The notes beneath the pieces are model-generated. The model was not told the DNA's origin and ran no database searches. It worked only from the letters and a program-made list of their open reading frames with translations. A stretch of DNA of 64,000 bases from Aptenodytes patagonicus (taxonomy: Eukaryota > Chordata > Aves > Sphenisciformes > Spheniscidae), in contig NC_134950.1 of assembly GCF_965638725.1 (NCBI RefSeq), positions 107,158,802 to 107,222,801 of the forward strand, in the 5' to 3' direction. The position numbers were made by a program, and so were the translations under genes. Positions 11,701-26,700 of the stretch are shown here, one piece after another; positions within the stretch are counted from its first letter, which is position 1, and each line of letters opens with the position of its first letter.

Positions 11701-14700
11701 AACCTTATCTGCACCACTGAAGTCTGTAGGAGCTTCTTCCACTGGCCTCAGTGGAAGCAATTAAGATCCATGTATATAAAAAACAACTGTAAAATATTGC
11801 TTCTGAAACTTTGAAAACAAGATCTCATTTAAGTTTTATTTCTGCATAAACAAGAAAGCTTTTCTTTTTTGAAGGTGGTGGGTGTAGGGGAGGTTTCAGG
11901 GTTTCACAGATGCGTGCGTGCAAACACACTTTTTACTCAAATACAGTTGTTGGCTTGTAAAATGAAGTTATTTTGGTGAGCTACTCTGTGTGTGTGTGTG
12001 CGCGCGCATGTGTTGCAGTTATGGTAAGTTTTGTGTAAAATAGGCAGTTGTCTTTGCATATGCAGTTTTTTTTTGTTTGTTTCTCTCTTGATAGTTGGGC
12101 TGCAGAAATTCTGATGCCATGCTACCATGACCAAATCATGTTGCATCGCCATTGGAAACGAGGCATTAAGAACAAAATAAGGCCATGGCCATTCCCATCC
12201 CATCCCATTATCATAGCATCTTGGCTATGAGGGAAAGGTTAAGTCCCTGCCGCTCTGTCCTTTCTGATTCTAGGAACGGCTGTTAGCTTTGAAGCGCAGC
12301 ATGTCGTTTATGCAGGACATGGATTTTTCTCAGCAGGCAGCTCTTTTGGGTGATGAAGACACAGCAGTTGAGGAACCTGTCCCTGAAGTTGTTCCTGTAC
12401 AAGCAGAGACTACCAAGAAATCCAAAAAGCAAAATAAAGAAGTTATTAGGTAAAGGTTTTAATGGGCATGCTTACTGGTTTGTTGCAGCTTTTGTAGTAT
12501 TAGACAGCAGCAAAGAATCAAAGAAAAACTCCATTGAGCCTTTCTCCTTGTGGTCCATAGGATAAATGGGCAATTTTATCGTATTTTGTTTATTTAGAGA
12601 AGTAGTTTAATAACCCAGTGATTCCCAACTTGAAACAAACAATTCAAAGAATGACTGCATATTCTTTTAAACACATAAAGTTAATGTATATGTAGATATT
12701 TTTATCCTTCTTTATATCTGTATTAAATAATGAGTAGTTTCTTCTCATAATGGTTTGAAATGTTCTTTCATTTTTAACATAGCCACAAATACCTTTCGCA
12801 TTTTGTCCTTTTTTTTTTTTTTTTTTCCCCCCCCCCTAAAATGATTGACTGTATCAAAATCTAACAGGATCTTTCTGGGAAGGCAAAGTGGCCCCAGATA
12901 AATAAATGATATTATTAAACTTTAGTCTTTCTGGCAGGATATAGAGGTACAGGAGATTATTTCTAGAGCAGATGATAACATCTTCCCACTGAAATCTTTT
13001 TAAGCTTCTTTGTAAAATACATTGCTAGTGCAGTAGCTATCTTTCAGCTAATAGGCACCCCTGTGTCACAAATTTGTGTTTTTATAGCTAAAATCTAATT
13101 TAGTCAAAGGGTTTTATTTTCTGTTATATCAACTGGAATGTTATGAGGATAAAACTAACAGAGCATTACTAGTCATGTCTTAAATAATCTGATCATGTAG
13201 ATGGGTTCTGCAGGCTTCTTTCTTAAACATCCAAAGTAGAAAAAGTTAAATGTAACTTATTTCAAGTTCATGCTCTCTCATTTTTGTTAGAAGTGAACTT
13301 TAGAGTTCTAATCAGCCACATGTGTTTTGTTACACTTCAAGCATTTTTGTAATCCTGCTTAATGTCTGATGGAAGAAGTAGTATTTTAATGTAGTTGTTC
13401 TGTGGAAATAGGAGACTGCAACATGTATCTTCAAAAATAATTTTAAACTGAGTAATTTTTTTGGCTGGAACTATTCTATAATGTCAGCATACAGAAGCAT
13501 CTGTTGCTGTATCATGGAGAATTATCAAAGTGTAATTTGTTCTTTGTTTAATGGATTGTGTATAGGAATTAACTGAAAGTACCTTTCTGTAAACGAGACT
13601 TGATTTGGGGGGAGGTGGTTTGTTTTTTGTTTAGTGGGTTGGTTGTTTTTTTTTTTTTAAAGATATGATGATTTGGTTTGGTGCCCAGAATAATAGATTT
13701 TCTCTTCTGATTAATTCTTACATAAACTCCATTACAGGAGTAACTTTGTACTTTGCCACTTTTTGTGTGCTCATCTTCAAATACACATAGCTAACAGAGC
13801 AAGAAATTGAGACTGCCAAGCAATATAGTACTGCTCTGTCTTTAATATCTACCTTAACATACAGTTCAGATAGTTAAAAATAACTGAACTTTAATTTTAT
13901 CCTGATACCAGTTTCCTTGCAATCAGATGTGGTATAAATTTACTTTCCTGTTCTTTTCAATGTTTATGTAACTTTAGTAGTTGGAATTAATTTGGGTTTT
14001 CTAATTAACTTGACCTTTTAAACACTTGTATTTTGGCATCAGTAGGATGGATAGTATTCTTTTTGATGTATAATAAGAACTTTGGGGGGAGAATTGAACC
14101 TAGTAGCAGATATTTTTGCCTTCATATTTCACAGTTAAAACAGAGAAAGAGCTGAAGTCAATGTTTGCAAAGTGTTAAAGCAGTTTAGACCTCTATACTG
14201 TAGTTTAAAAAGTGACTTGATCACTTGCACATCCTAATTTCTAAGTAGTTTTAGAAAATTTTGTCAAGGATGTTGCAACCTTTTGAACACTCTCTCAAAA
14301 TTCTTGTCCATTAAGTATTCTGCAGAGTGTGATAGAAAGTGCCAGTTGTTGAGGAGTTTCCTGCTGTGTACACCCTTTCTTAAAGTTTCAATGAAACAAA
14401 AATCGTATAACACATTTGTCTCATAATAGTATGATCCTGTGATGTTTTTATTGTCTTTAATAGCAAAACTTTCTTGTGTATCGGATCTGAATCTCTATAC
14501 AGAGAGAAATTCTTAGCTAAGCAAATGGAAGAAGATACCCCAGGAGAGAGAAATGGATTTGGTGTGAGGAGATGCTCTACCCAGTACCTAAGGTGTTTGG
14601 CCCTAGTGTCTAATGTCCATATAATGCCCTGAAAGATTTTGATGTACAAAGTTTATTTTAAATACATAATATAATGAAGACTGCCATATCCTATGATATC

Positions 14701-17700
14701 TTCACCCTTCCCCTTATAATACTACCTTCCTCTGATTTTATATAATAGCTATGTCCTGTTCCATCTTAAGTATGCTTATTTGTTATGTTTTTACTGTTTT
14801 GGTGCTTTAATGAAAAGGGATCTACTGAAAGATAAATGTTAAATTCTGTAATTTCAATGAGGAGGAATGGTGTGATTGATGCTGATTAGGGATACTAATT
14901 GCCAATATTAACAAACATAGGAACTAAAGGACTCCCTGTTAGACTGGGAGCAGTGTCCTACTTCTACAAGCAACTAAATGACATAATCCTCATAAATGCA
15001 GCCTGTTGGGTATTTTTTTCTCAGATTAGAGTTACACAGTCTCCATTCCCCCATCACATAATTTCTTTTCTGCATCTTTCTATTTGGAATTTGTGAAAAT
15101 AGCATATTCGTGCATGTGGGAGACTAAGGACGCATACAGCATTCACCTTGTATTAATGCAATTTTACTCCCAATCTCTGTTTTGTAATACTTTCCTTTAT
15201 TTTCATCAAGGTACAGAAACAATTAAATTTTTGAAGTTCAGTAGTTTGGTAGTTCTCAGCTTCTGCTGCAAAACTTCAGTTTCATAATATGATTATAATT
15301 CTACTTAAATGCTGAAGTAGACTGACAATGGGAGAGGAGTGGGACTGATTGTTCTATTTAGCAAACCCAGAATTCAGCCCTTTGTTTTGTTTTAGCTTTT
15401 AATTTCTACAGCTACTCCTCTTCTTTCTTAGTTGCATATTTGAACCTGAGGGAAATGCGTGCAGCCTGACAGATAGCACTGCTGAAGAACATGTCCTGGC
15501 ACTAGTGGAACATGCAGCAGATGAAGCTCGGGATAGGATCAATCGATATCTACCCAACAGCAAGGTCTACTACACAACAAAGTTCACAATTTTGTGTCTG
15601 ACTATTGAATGCTTTGTTTCATCTTAGGAAACAGGCTTTAATACTACATTTTCTGAGACTGTAACATCTAGCATGTAGCATCTGTATGCTCTGTGTGGAA
15701 TACACTTATTATCTATCATTTAGTTCCCACTGAAGCCCATTGTATGGTGTCCTAAATGGATCTCAGGTTGTATTGTGTGTGGAACATCTTTAGAAATCAC
15801 TTGCAGAAAACCGTGAAATGTTACTCAGTCTTGCATCTGGCTTCCTTAATTACAACCCTTAGCATTGAAAGTGATTAAAATAGCATCACGCTCTTCCTAT
15901 TGTTGCAACCTCAGAAAAAGCAAACTTTGGCATAGGCTGAAGGTTTATTAGGACTCCGCGCCCCCCCCCCCCCCCAGGAATTCAGTAATTTTTAAGTGTT
16001 AGATTACTGTTTTCAATGAGAAGTCCAGAACCTCTTGTAGTTTTGTACCTACAAGTAGTAGCTGTCAGCTATAGCACATTCTTGTGTGAGTACAAAATAC
16101 AGACATCCTTCAGTGACTAGGAGAAGATAGCAGTAGTTTGTCCATGTTGGAATTCTGGACAGTGCTAACCGCAGGTTTGATCATCTTGAACATGATTCTG
16201 ATACTGTTCTATGCATTTGGTTTTTGTGCTGTTCCAAGAGTTAGAAGGAAAAGCTCAGTGATACTGTCAGTGCAGTTTTCTCAGCACTATCTGTTTATGG
16301 GTTGTGTTTTTCTCAGCTATGTAGTAATGGTGGATTCCTTCATTACTTCATGCTAGGGTTGGAGTGAATGCTACAGGCATTCGCCACAGATCTATGTTGA
16401 GATATGTTTACTCTGTTTCCCTTGCATCGTGTGGAGTCTTATTACCACCATTATACTTTGTCCTCATTTCTCATTCTGTCACATACTGTAGTGACCACTG
16501 CAATCGAAAAAAGAATCAGGATGTTGCTACATCCTGCATTTTCCACCTATTTTTTTTAACAACTATTGCAGGAGAAACATTTGCTTTGAAGCATTAGTGG
16601 TAGCAGTTGTGTCTTCAAACTTAAATGCCTGTTTCTTGGACAATGGCCCTTGTTATGCAGTCACCTTAGGCTCAACTGGATTAGGAAGTAAAGCCTCAAA
16701 GAACAGTGGGAGAAGGTTTAGCTTCTTCAGTATATTTCTGTTTCTTTGGATAATTAGACTTGGTAGGATTGAAGGCTATTTGAAACCTCCAAAGTAGGAG
16801 TGGCTTTTTAAAAACCCTTTAAAGCAATACCAATCTTCTGCTAATTGCTAGCTTTACTGAAAAGGTCTTTCATGCTGATGCAAGAAAGAGGTGTTCTAGG
16901 TGTGCAACTCTTAATTGTCTAGGCTGTTAATCAGCTAGACAACCCACTGCAGATCCCACTGAATCTAGGTAACACCGACATGTTCTTAGAGTTCAGCTAT
17001 TATTAACTTTTGCCATCGCTTGAAGGTATTGTTCCTGTTCATTCTCTTTCCAGCATTTATCACCTCTGTTTTTATCAAATGCCAAATTAGCTTTGGCCTT
17101 ATGTATGGAGAGAATTTTAAACTTTTTAAGAGGGAGGGGAAAAAATACCAAAATAGGGGAGAGTTTTATTGTTAAATTTACTTGGAAGTATTTACTAATT
17201 TTTCTTTAGGGAGAGCATAGTTTTCATTTTCTGTCTTTACTGAGAAGTTACAGTCTTTTTTGCACAATTCATGTGTAGTCAGTTTCTGACATCAGCTTCA
17301 TTTGTTGCATCAGTTCTGGCTCTATCTTTACAGACCCCATGTGTTCTATTGTCTTTCACATCTCTGGCTGTCTTTTTAGTGTTGTATTTGTGTGCTCTGA
17401 TAGGTCTGTCACAGCACAGCACTTCTTCCTCTTTAAGAATTTGATAGTGTGTTCATAAAAGTACTTCTAATTACAGAAAGTTGTGGGTGAGATATGAAAA
17501 CAAGCAGTTCAGTCTAGATTTGAAAATAAACTGTGGTAGATTGTGGATAGGAGTTACAGTTCTGCTTCTAAAAAGAAAGTGTGTTCAAGGGTTGGCAGTC
17601 AGAAAGCCTGGCTCCATACTGATTATAATGGAATTGTTTTTGTCTTGGATGCAAACTTTAGATGTGATTTAGGAAGATGAATAAGGAGTTGTATATATGA

Positions 17701-20700
17701 TATACGAACTTTTACTCCTAAATCTTCTGTTCTGAAGCATTTGCTAGGCAGTGATAAATAGTTGTGACCCAAGATTGTCTGTATTAAAAAGGGAATACCA
17801 GAGTGCAGGATCTGAATACAGCTAAAAATGCTTTTTATAGTTTTCTGTGTAAGTAAGCAACTCCTTCCTTGAGTTTGGACGGTTTTGAATGATTGTGTCT
17901 ATATCTTTGTGGTTTTATTTACAGATTGGTTATCTGAAAAAAAATGGAGATGGAACTCTTTTATTTAGTGTAGTAAATTCATCTGATCCAGAAGCAGAAG
18001 GTAAATGCCATAAACTTTCAAGCAAACATTTCTAATATTGAATGTTCTAGCGGATTTTGAAGTGTTAACTGTACATGCAGATCCTCTGTAGTATAGATGA
18101 GTTTTTAAAAAACATATATTCCCCAAATCATCTTCCCCAACAGCTATATTTAGTATCTCCAATATAAGATGTTTCTCTTTGCCTTTCAAATTTTCACTCT
18201 TCAGATGCTCTGTTTTACTGATGCTAACAGTAAGAAGGTAAAATAATATCTATTTATAAGCACTTACGCATTGCTACAACTTTATAGAGAACTTGGAAGA
18301 CAGGCTTTTGCTCCAAGTACCCTGTAGCGTTAAAATCTAATAGACAAAAGGTGAATGAAAGTGCTGTAATCCTATGTAAATGTGCAGTGCACAGATGCAA
18401 ATTCAGAATAATCTTTTTTTTAATTTCCTAATTTAAATTATTAGCTAAATTTCAGTTTTAAGTTAATTAGGTTTTGCTTAATTGTTTTTCTTTAGTTCCT
18501 TGATCTTTTCTGTGGGTTTTTGTTTGTGTTACTACTGTACATTATTTATATTGTCTTAATGCTTTCCACTTGTTTTAGTTTCAAGCTCCAAAATGCAGAA
18601 ATTTTGAAAGTTTGTAATGAACGAAATGTCATAGTCTTTATGCTGCTGTATGTCATGTTGATTTAGCACTTCCTTCTCTGCACCTTTTGAGACTGGAATT
18701 CGTTCACAGCTTACCTATTGTTGCATTGATGAATGCATGAACCCTTTTGACTAGTCGCATTTCTGTTGATTTTTTGATTGGGAGATACAAGCCTGTAACT
18801 CTATGACTGTCTAAATTCCTTTTCATTTGGTAGTAAATTTTTCTGGAATGAAATTGAGCATTTTGGCTGCCATCATGCCCTTACCTATTTCCGAAAAAAA
18901 ATTAAATAATGAAATCAATGTGATTTAATACCTCTGAAATCATGCCACTGAAAATTTAGACAGTGATGGTAATGGGAGCAGAGCAAGCTTTCACTGTGTG
19001 CTGTACCATCCTGCTTCCTGATGTTTCTGTGCTCCAGAATCTTTTTTGATTGTTTCTATAGTTAATACTAGTTACACTGAATTTACAGCTAATAGTATAA
19101 TCTGAATTTTTGTTGTAGTTTATTTTTTTTATCCTAGTAAGGTTCTATGGATAAACTTGCTTTCTGTTGTTCAGTAATTGAGCATAATTACCATTAGATT
19201 CCATAACAGCCAGAGAGATGTAAAATAACTGGAAGTGTCCTAAATGTTCTTGGGATTTTTTTTTTTGAGTTTAAAAGCATATTCCAAATTATTTTGAGCC
19301 ATTTTAATTAAGCAGTTCTCAGAACTTTAGAAGAAAAAAATATTGCTATAGCCATAATGGTAATTATCTTAACAGGGTTCTTTTCATGGTGTCTGGGTTT
19401 CTATAGACAAACTACCACTTAGTCAACATAAGAAATTGCTTTTATCGCTTCATAATATCTGGATCTTGAATGTTTGTGAATCAGCTAGTAAAAGAATTTC
19501 AGGTGCTGCTGTATACTTTAAAAGTGGAATAACTAAGCAAGCCATAGATCTTGTGCATAAGAGATGGAAACATATTTACAGCATGTATTTGAAATTTAAA
19601 TGGAGAACCTGAATTACACTACCTATCCTTAATAAAAATGTACAGATTAAAAGACATTTAGCCTTTATGGTAACTGCAGCTTTTTAAAATAGCAAAATCT
19701 AAATATTCATCATAAATAAATTTTAAACATGAAATGCTTTTCTAAAAATTATCTTCTTTTAAATCAAATGATTAGAAGAAGAGACTCACCCAGTGGATCT
19801 GAGTTCACTGTCAAGCAAATTATTACCTGGCTTCACTACACTGGGCTTTAAAGATGAACGAAGAAATAAAGGTAAATGCCAAAGAACGTGTTTTAACTTT
19901 GTGTTAATTAAATGTTTGAGCAATTTCTTAATATAAAATAATTTCAGATTATACCTGTCTCCAAATGAAAGCTCACTTGGTTATTTCTATAATACATAAT
20001 TATTCCATTTACAGCAGAATGCAGTTTTAATTAAATTGACTTTTCTGCCTATTAAACATAACTTAATTAGGAGTTAATGGATTAATGTTTTGCCTTAGTG
20101 TTATAGCCACACTAGAAGCTTTCCAATGATGGTACTCCATTTTCTCTGGAGGAAATAATTTTTCCTGAGCAACTGTGCTTAGAGTTGAGAAAAAAACCTT
20201 TTGGTCATTTGCATTTTTGTATCATATGACAAGGATTTCACGAACTGTGATTTTTTTTTTTTTTTTTTTAAACTAGTATTATTGACATTTTTAATCGTTT
20301 CTAATCTGTTCTCCAGAAACTGACTGGCAAACAACAGTGAAGTAGACACATGCAAAAAGCAGAAATATAAAAGGGGGCAGGTCGATGAATTTTTTTTTTT
20401 TTTTTTTTTTTGTGGGAGTGGGTTGGTTAACTTAGTTCTTTATTTTCCAGTAGTGTAAGTATGTTTATTTATATGGTTAAAATAGTTGCACTGATTCTAA
20501 AGTCTGGAATTGTCTTTGAGATATTGCTCATGATTTCAATTGGAGGAAAAAACCACACTGCACTTGCTGTATCTGTTCCAGAAAACAAAATCTTTTTTTC
20601 TTTTTTTGTCCCCCCAAGTAATCTTTTACACTTGTGTTAATCATTTGTCATCTCTTTCTTCTACCTGTCTAGTAACCTTTCTTACAAGTGCTAGTACAGC

Positions 20701-23700
20701 ACCTTCCATGCAAAACAACTCTATATTTCATGATTTGAAATCAGATGAAATGGAACTCCTGTACTCAGCTTATGGCGATGAAACTGGGATACAGTGTGCC
20801 TTAAGGTAAGCGCTTCCTTATTAGGAGGCTTAACTTCTCATAGCAATTTTATGAAAAGCAATTTGGACTAAATGTCAACTAGGAACCTCCAAATCCTGAT
20901 ATTTTTTCCTAAAACATTTTAAAAATAACTCGCTATAAAAATTGAAGCTAGCTTTCATCATGGTTGGTGGGGGGTTTTTTTGGTTTTGTGTTGGCTGGTT
21001 TGTTCGTTTGTTTGTTTGTTTTCCATTTCCACTTTTAAGTTACCCTATTTTATTGCAAGGCTGTTATGGATCTTGTTATTAGGGTCTTTGACCACAGGAT
21101 ATTATAGGTTGCTAAAGGTTTAGCATTTTGCTTTAAACCCAGCAGTAAGTAGGTTTAGATATGCAAGTAATAGATTTCAGTGACTTAAAAACAGTGATAT
21201 TTTTCAAGGAGTTTCAAAACAGTTAGAGCTACTTGCAAAGGAAAATGCCACTTTTCATTAAATTGTTAATCTTGGAGGGAAAGAATTAATCACAAGCTTT
21301 TTTCTTTTCTTTGTGGTTTTTTTAACCCGCTGCCAATGATAGTTCAAGTGAAAATTTTCTGATAGTTGTGAAAAACAAGTTTGCACAAACATTTACTTCC
21401 ATTTAAAAAAAAAAAAAAAAAAAAAGAAGGAAAAAACCCCCTATCTTGAAGGCCTTAATTGCTTTTCTGAAGAAGCATAAAAGGGTAAAAGAACAAGGAA
21501 AATGTAGATGTAATGCAGCATAGTTGGGGAAAACCATATTATAAGTTGAAATATTTTTAATGAAAGTAAACATTTTCTGTAATGCTTATATCTCCATTCC
21601 TACTAGCTTACAAGAATTTGTGAAGGATGCTGGAAATTACAGCAAGAAAATAGTAGATGATCTTCTGGACCAGATCACTAGTGGAGATCATTCCAAAACT
21701 ATTTATCAACTAAAGCAGGTGTGTACTTGATACACAGAAATGTCACAAGTTCATCAAAACAAGAATGGACCTGTTTCTGTTTTTTAATATTGCATGAGAT
21801 GCTTTGTTTTCCACTGTCAGTTTAAGCAGTGCAGGCTTAGCTGTTCATGCAACCATGCGGTGAACCAAATTAGAAACTGAATTAATCAGCAGAGAAGTAA
21901 TCTTTTTCTTTTCTCCAGCTAGATCAATTCTCCAATGTGGTTCACTATGTTACTGCAGAAAGGAAGAGGGGGGTGTGCAACATAGCAGGGGGGAGAAGGG
22001 ACCAATCAACTGAATAGTGTTTGGGCAGCCCTGTCACTCAATGTCATGACTTATGTATCTGCTTCTGAGTTATGTTGCAATGATTTTGTTAAGGACTTTT
22101 TTTTTCTTAATTTAAATGCAAAATATATTCCTTGTGGAAGGCTTAATTATTTACAATGTTGAAATAATGTTGGAGAATAGATTAATATCGCTGTACAGGT
22201 ATGTATTACCCATCAGTGTTAGCTTTTAAATTCATGTAGTATGTCTGAAGGGAAAACTTTCAACTTATTTCTAAAAGCACTTTACCTAGGAGATTCATAT
22301 TAAGACTGGAGAAGAGATTTTTCTCAGAAATGTGTATAATTGTAGTGGGAATGTTTGCATTCCCAAGACAAAATAGACTACCAGCAACTGCAAAATCTTG
22401 TTTCATGTTATCTTCACTCTGAAAACCACTGTTAGTTTGAAATAATTGTCTGCTGTTTAAAATTATGGCATTCTGAATGATTCAAGAATAAAGAAAGGGA
22501 GGCGGTGGGGAGAATGGAAGGTACTCAGACTTCCTGACGTGGTGGAAATGAGATTATGCTAAATCTCTGCAGACTTAGAATAGGGTGGGGGATGTTTGGG
22601 GAAAAGGACTCAATAGAATGAAAAATACAGAGGATCCTTCAGAATTTTCTGGGTATTTTTTTCCAGTCCCTACTGGAAAAAGATTGTATAGGAAACAGGA
22701 AGAAATGTAAAGGATTAGTTCAAAAAAATTCAGAAGTTCAAAAACAATATTGTGAATATTCTTCTACATCTAGAAATGTGTGTACACCACTTATTAACTT
22801 AGCTTTAAAATAAAACATGTGCCTTTCCCTTTTTGCCACCTTGTTCTATGAATATTGTTCCAAATGAGAATTTCTGAATACCTTTCAAATGGTCAATGGC
22901 TATTTACACTTAGAAATGCTGTTCAGTTGTGACATATGTGGATATGTACAGATTTTGTGCAATTAAATGTGTTTCAGTAATGATGTGCCATGGTGTTTTA
23001 TGCTTGAGTATTTTGTGCTGCTACATTTGAGTAAGAATGAATATCTCTGAAAGTGCAACCTTAAATGATTTGGAATCAGAAGTTACTGAAGTAATGACTA
23101 AGATACTGCACTTGAATATAAAGTTCGTGGGCAAAAGATTAGTAAGGGGATAAATAATTGTTAGTATTCTTTCTTTCCAGAGGCGAAACATCCCAGTAAA
23201 ACCACTGGATGAAGTTAAAGTAAGTTATGCTGATACTCAGACTGTTGTTTTAGGGTTTTTTTTACTGGGAAAAGTGTCTTGGCATTTAAAGTAGGGAAAG
23301 TGATGTTATCTGGGCTTCCAACATTCAAATTCCTAATTTTATTTAATGTGCATCTGTTCTGTATAATAGTACAGTAAAGATTGATAAGTGGAGTATGTGA
23401 TAAAGAAGAGGCTGTTAGGTTAGTCCTAAAGAGGCTGTTCTAACAGGCTGTCCTGGTTAGTTCTAAATTATTTACATGAATGTATATGGTGACCCATTAA
23501 AGGAGAGCTAGTCTTCCCCCCCCCCCCCCCCCCCCCCCCACTCCCCAAAGGTTTTATGCAAACATCACAAAACATGATAGTGTTCTGTGGTGGCCTAGGA
23601 TCCAATCATGGTAAACCAGTAAATTATACAAACTAAGAGTATTCTTAGGAAACATAAGTATAAGCTATAAATGCTAAGATCTAAAATATGATTTGGTTCT

Positions 23701-26700
23701 TTAGGTTCTGCCAGTTCTCATAAAAGAAGAACACAAGTTGCGTAATACCTGTCCGGATTCTTCCAAACAGATTATGGTAAAATGGTTTGTGTGGTTAAAA
23801 AAAAAAAGACATTCATCATTCATTTTGTTTTAGTGCAAGGATGTCCATGCTATGAGGTAGAAGATTAAAATTACAATATCTAGAATAAGCTTTAGGTACT
23901 TAAAATGGATTCTCTGACAGTCTATTTTAGTTAGTGGCTTTGTTTTTCCTGTTGTTTTGTATTCTCTAGTTTAATTCAGCATGCATAACTAAATCTCAGA
24001 GGCAGACAGACCACTTAGGAATCTGAAAAATACTTGATCTGCTGATGAATATTTGAGGTTCGACCTGCTGTAAGTGGAAAAAAACAGTAGTACTTATCAG
24101 TTGTACCACATCCATTGAAAATGACTGTTAGAAAGTACGGGTAAATAGTGCATATCTTACGCTTTCACAGCTACTAATCAAATGTTTCTTTAAGTGGTAC
24201 AGGTTTTGTCTTGCAAATTACTTGTGACAACAAAAGATATGCACTGTATTCCATGGCAATTCACATAAAATTTATATGGATTACATTATAGCAACTAATA
24301 AAACTTAGTTTTATAAATATTCCTTATGTTTTGTGGAAACATTTGTATTTCTCTAGAAGGTGACTGGTTATGTTAATTCATGAAAGTGCGAAGTTTCATT
24401 TTCATATTTCTAAAAGATAATACCTGGTTGTGTATTTACCTGCATGTCTTACTCCTCCTGCTGGAATAGGCAACTTCAGAGAATTCTGTTAGAATGTGTT
24501 TTGAAGCTTAACGACTTTGATCTCTTATTTTTTGCCATTGCATAGCAGTATTGCAACAGGTATGGAAAAAATGAAATTGTTGTAGTGCAGGCTGTATTTC
24601 ATTATCCAAATGTATAGAAAAAATACTTGAGAGACCAGCTGCAGCTGATACTGTGTATAGGGAGGCCCACCTTACTGGTTTAATTAGTCACATACTAAAA
24701 ATTTCAATAAATCCAGTGTTGCATTGAGAAGGTGAGGGAAAAGGGGATCTGGGAGTGGTTCATGATGGGGGATACTAATAATGCTTCCCACCGCCAGGGT
24801 TCTGCCATGGGACAGGGATGAGTTGAGCATGTAATTGAGTCTCAGAGGATTCGGTAATGTCGGTTTCAACAGTCCCGGATGATGAGATGAAAGATATTTA
24901 GACTACCCTGCAGCTCCCTTGCCATTCATATGACTGGTCTGTCCTGGAACCATGTTTGAGCTGCCTGTGAGTTGCAGGTTAGCCAAGATGGTTATGGATG
25001 CTCCAGTCTCAAGTCTTGTGGTGCACACTTTTGAGAGTATGGATTCATGCGTTTACCTTAAACATTAAAAAGTTTGTATAACAGCTTGTAACTATTGCTA
25101 GTCTTTCTGTTTCTTGTATTTTAATAGGTTGGAGAATCTGCTGGAGACAGTAACACTTCTGACTTGGACTTTCTCTCTATGAAACCATATTCAGATGTAT
25201 CTCTTGATATTTCTATGTTAAGTTCGTTAGGTAAGTAATTAAATATACAATTATGGTTTAGTTGTACCATTTAGGCAAAATAACAGCTGGATTTGCTAAG
25301 AATAAAAAAGTGTTCAAAAAGTAGTAATAAGTCTACATTTGACGTAGGTAAAAGTCTAGGGCTGGTACAAGGTAAATGAAACCTTCGTCTGTTTTTCCTT
25401 TGAGGCATCCATGTGCTAGCCAAGCTAACTTTTCCTGTACCAGTGAAGAAACCAAAGTATTTGTACCTCACAATTTTGATAGCTTTGCTTGTTTTTTATG
25501 TGTTCATAGTAACATAAATTTTAAGAATCAGCGTGGAGCTTTGGCTCAGAAATATTATTGCTTCATATGCTGTCTTTTGAAATAACTTGGGAAGTAGGTA
25601 AGTATGTGAAGCTCAATCATATCACCACTTGGAATGTCCCAAAACAAAAATCAGAAGAAACTTCAGATGTTGGAAAGACTTCAGCTTCAAATAAGGCAGT
25701 TGTATTAAAAGTATTAGGATGTTGTTTCAAATACATGTCTTTGATAGGTATCCTTCTTTAAATACTACAAGAAGTAATGTTCCCATTTCTGCAGGCTGCT
25801 GAGCTGGTCAGATGTCTTCAAAAATGTCATCACAAAAAAAAATACTGCTTATGATTTAAGATACTTTCAGTTTGGCATCTTTCACATTCTGAATTATATG
25901 TTATAAAACAACCAAGGTAATTGAAAGCTTAAAGAAAAAAAAGATTTCTACAGATTTCTCCCATAGGTGCAGTATTCTTTGAAAAGCAATTGTAAGCTCT
26001 GATTATGCTGTCACACAGTAATTTTATTGCAGTTCAGTAAAAAATGAATAAATACCTGTTTTATAGATAATGTTTAGACATATCAATCTTACTATGAATT
26101 TCTTGCTCCACTGAAAGCTGCTTATATTTTTCTTCTTTGATCTTTCTGTAAATAATCAAACTTCTAGGTTACTTAGCTTCCAGAGAGAGCTTATGGCGTT
26201 ATTTCTTACAATTCTTGCAAAGTTAGCAAGGTCTGCATTGAAGACAGCCCAAAGAGAAGGGAAAGAGTTTATTTTCCTGTTTAAAGTTGAGGGAAATTTT
26301 TTTTAAGTCTTCAGGTGAAAGAACAGAGTATGTTGGCACGTACTTCCAGTTCTTTCCAATTTCACAATTTTATTTGGTTTACTATAAAATCAATGTAACT
26401 GGAGAACATACTGTTCTTCACACCTTCTGTGGTGGGGATTTCTTCACCTCCATAAATTACATGTTCTATTTTAACTGTATTTTAAGTTAGATATTTAAGT
26501 AATCTTTCTACTGACGTCCTCTCCTTTGCTGCAAACTAAATGCATTAGTTCATGTCTGGAGTTTAACAGATGAGAGAGACAAATTATGCTCTTATAGCTG
26601 TTTAAATACTGGGAGTCAGTTCAGTTTCAGCCATATCCCATGGTGCTCTCTTTCATCCTCCAGGATTGCCAAATGCATTTCAACATGTATTTCTTGATAC

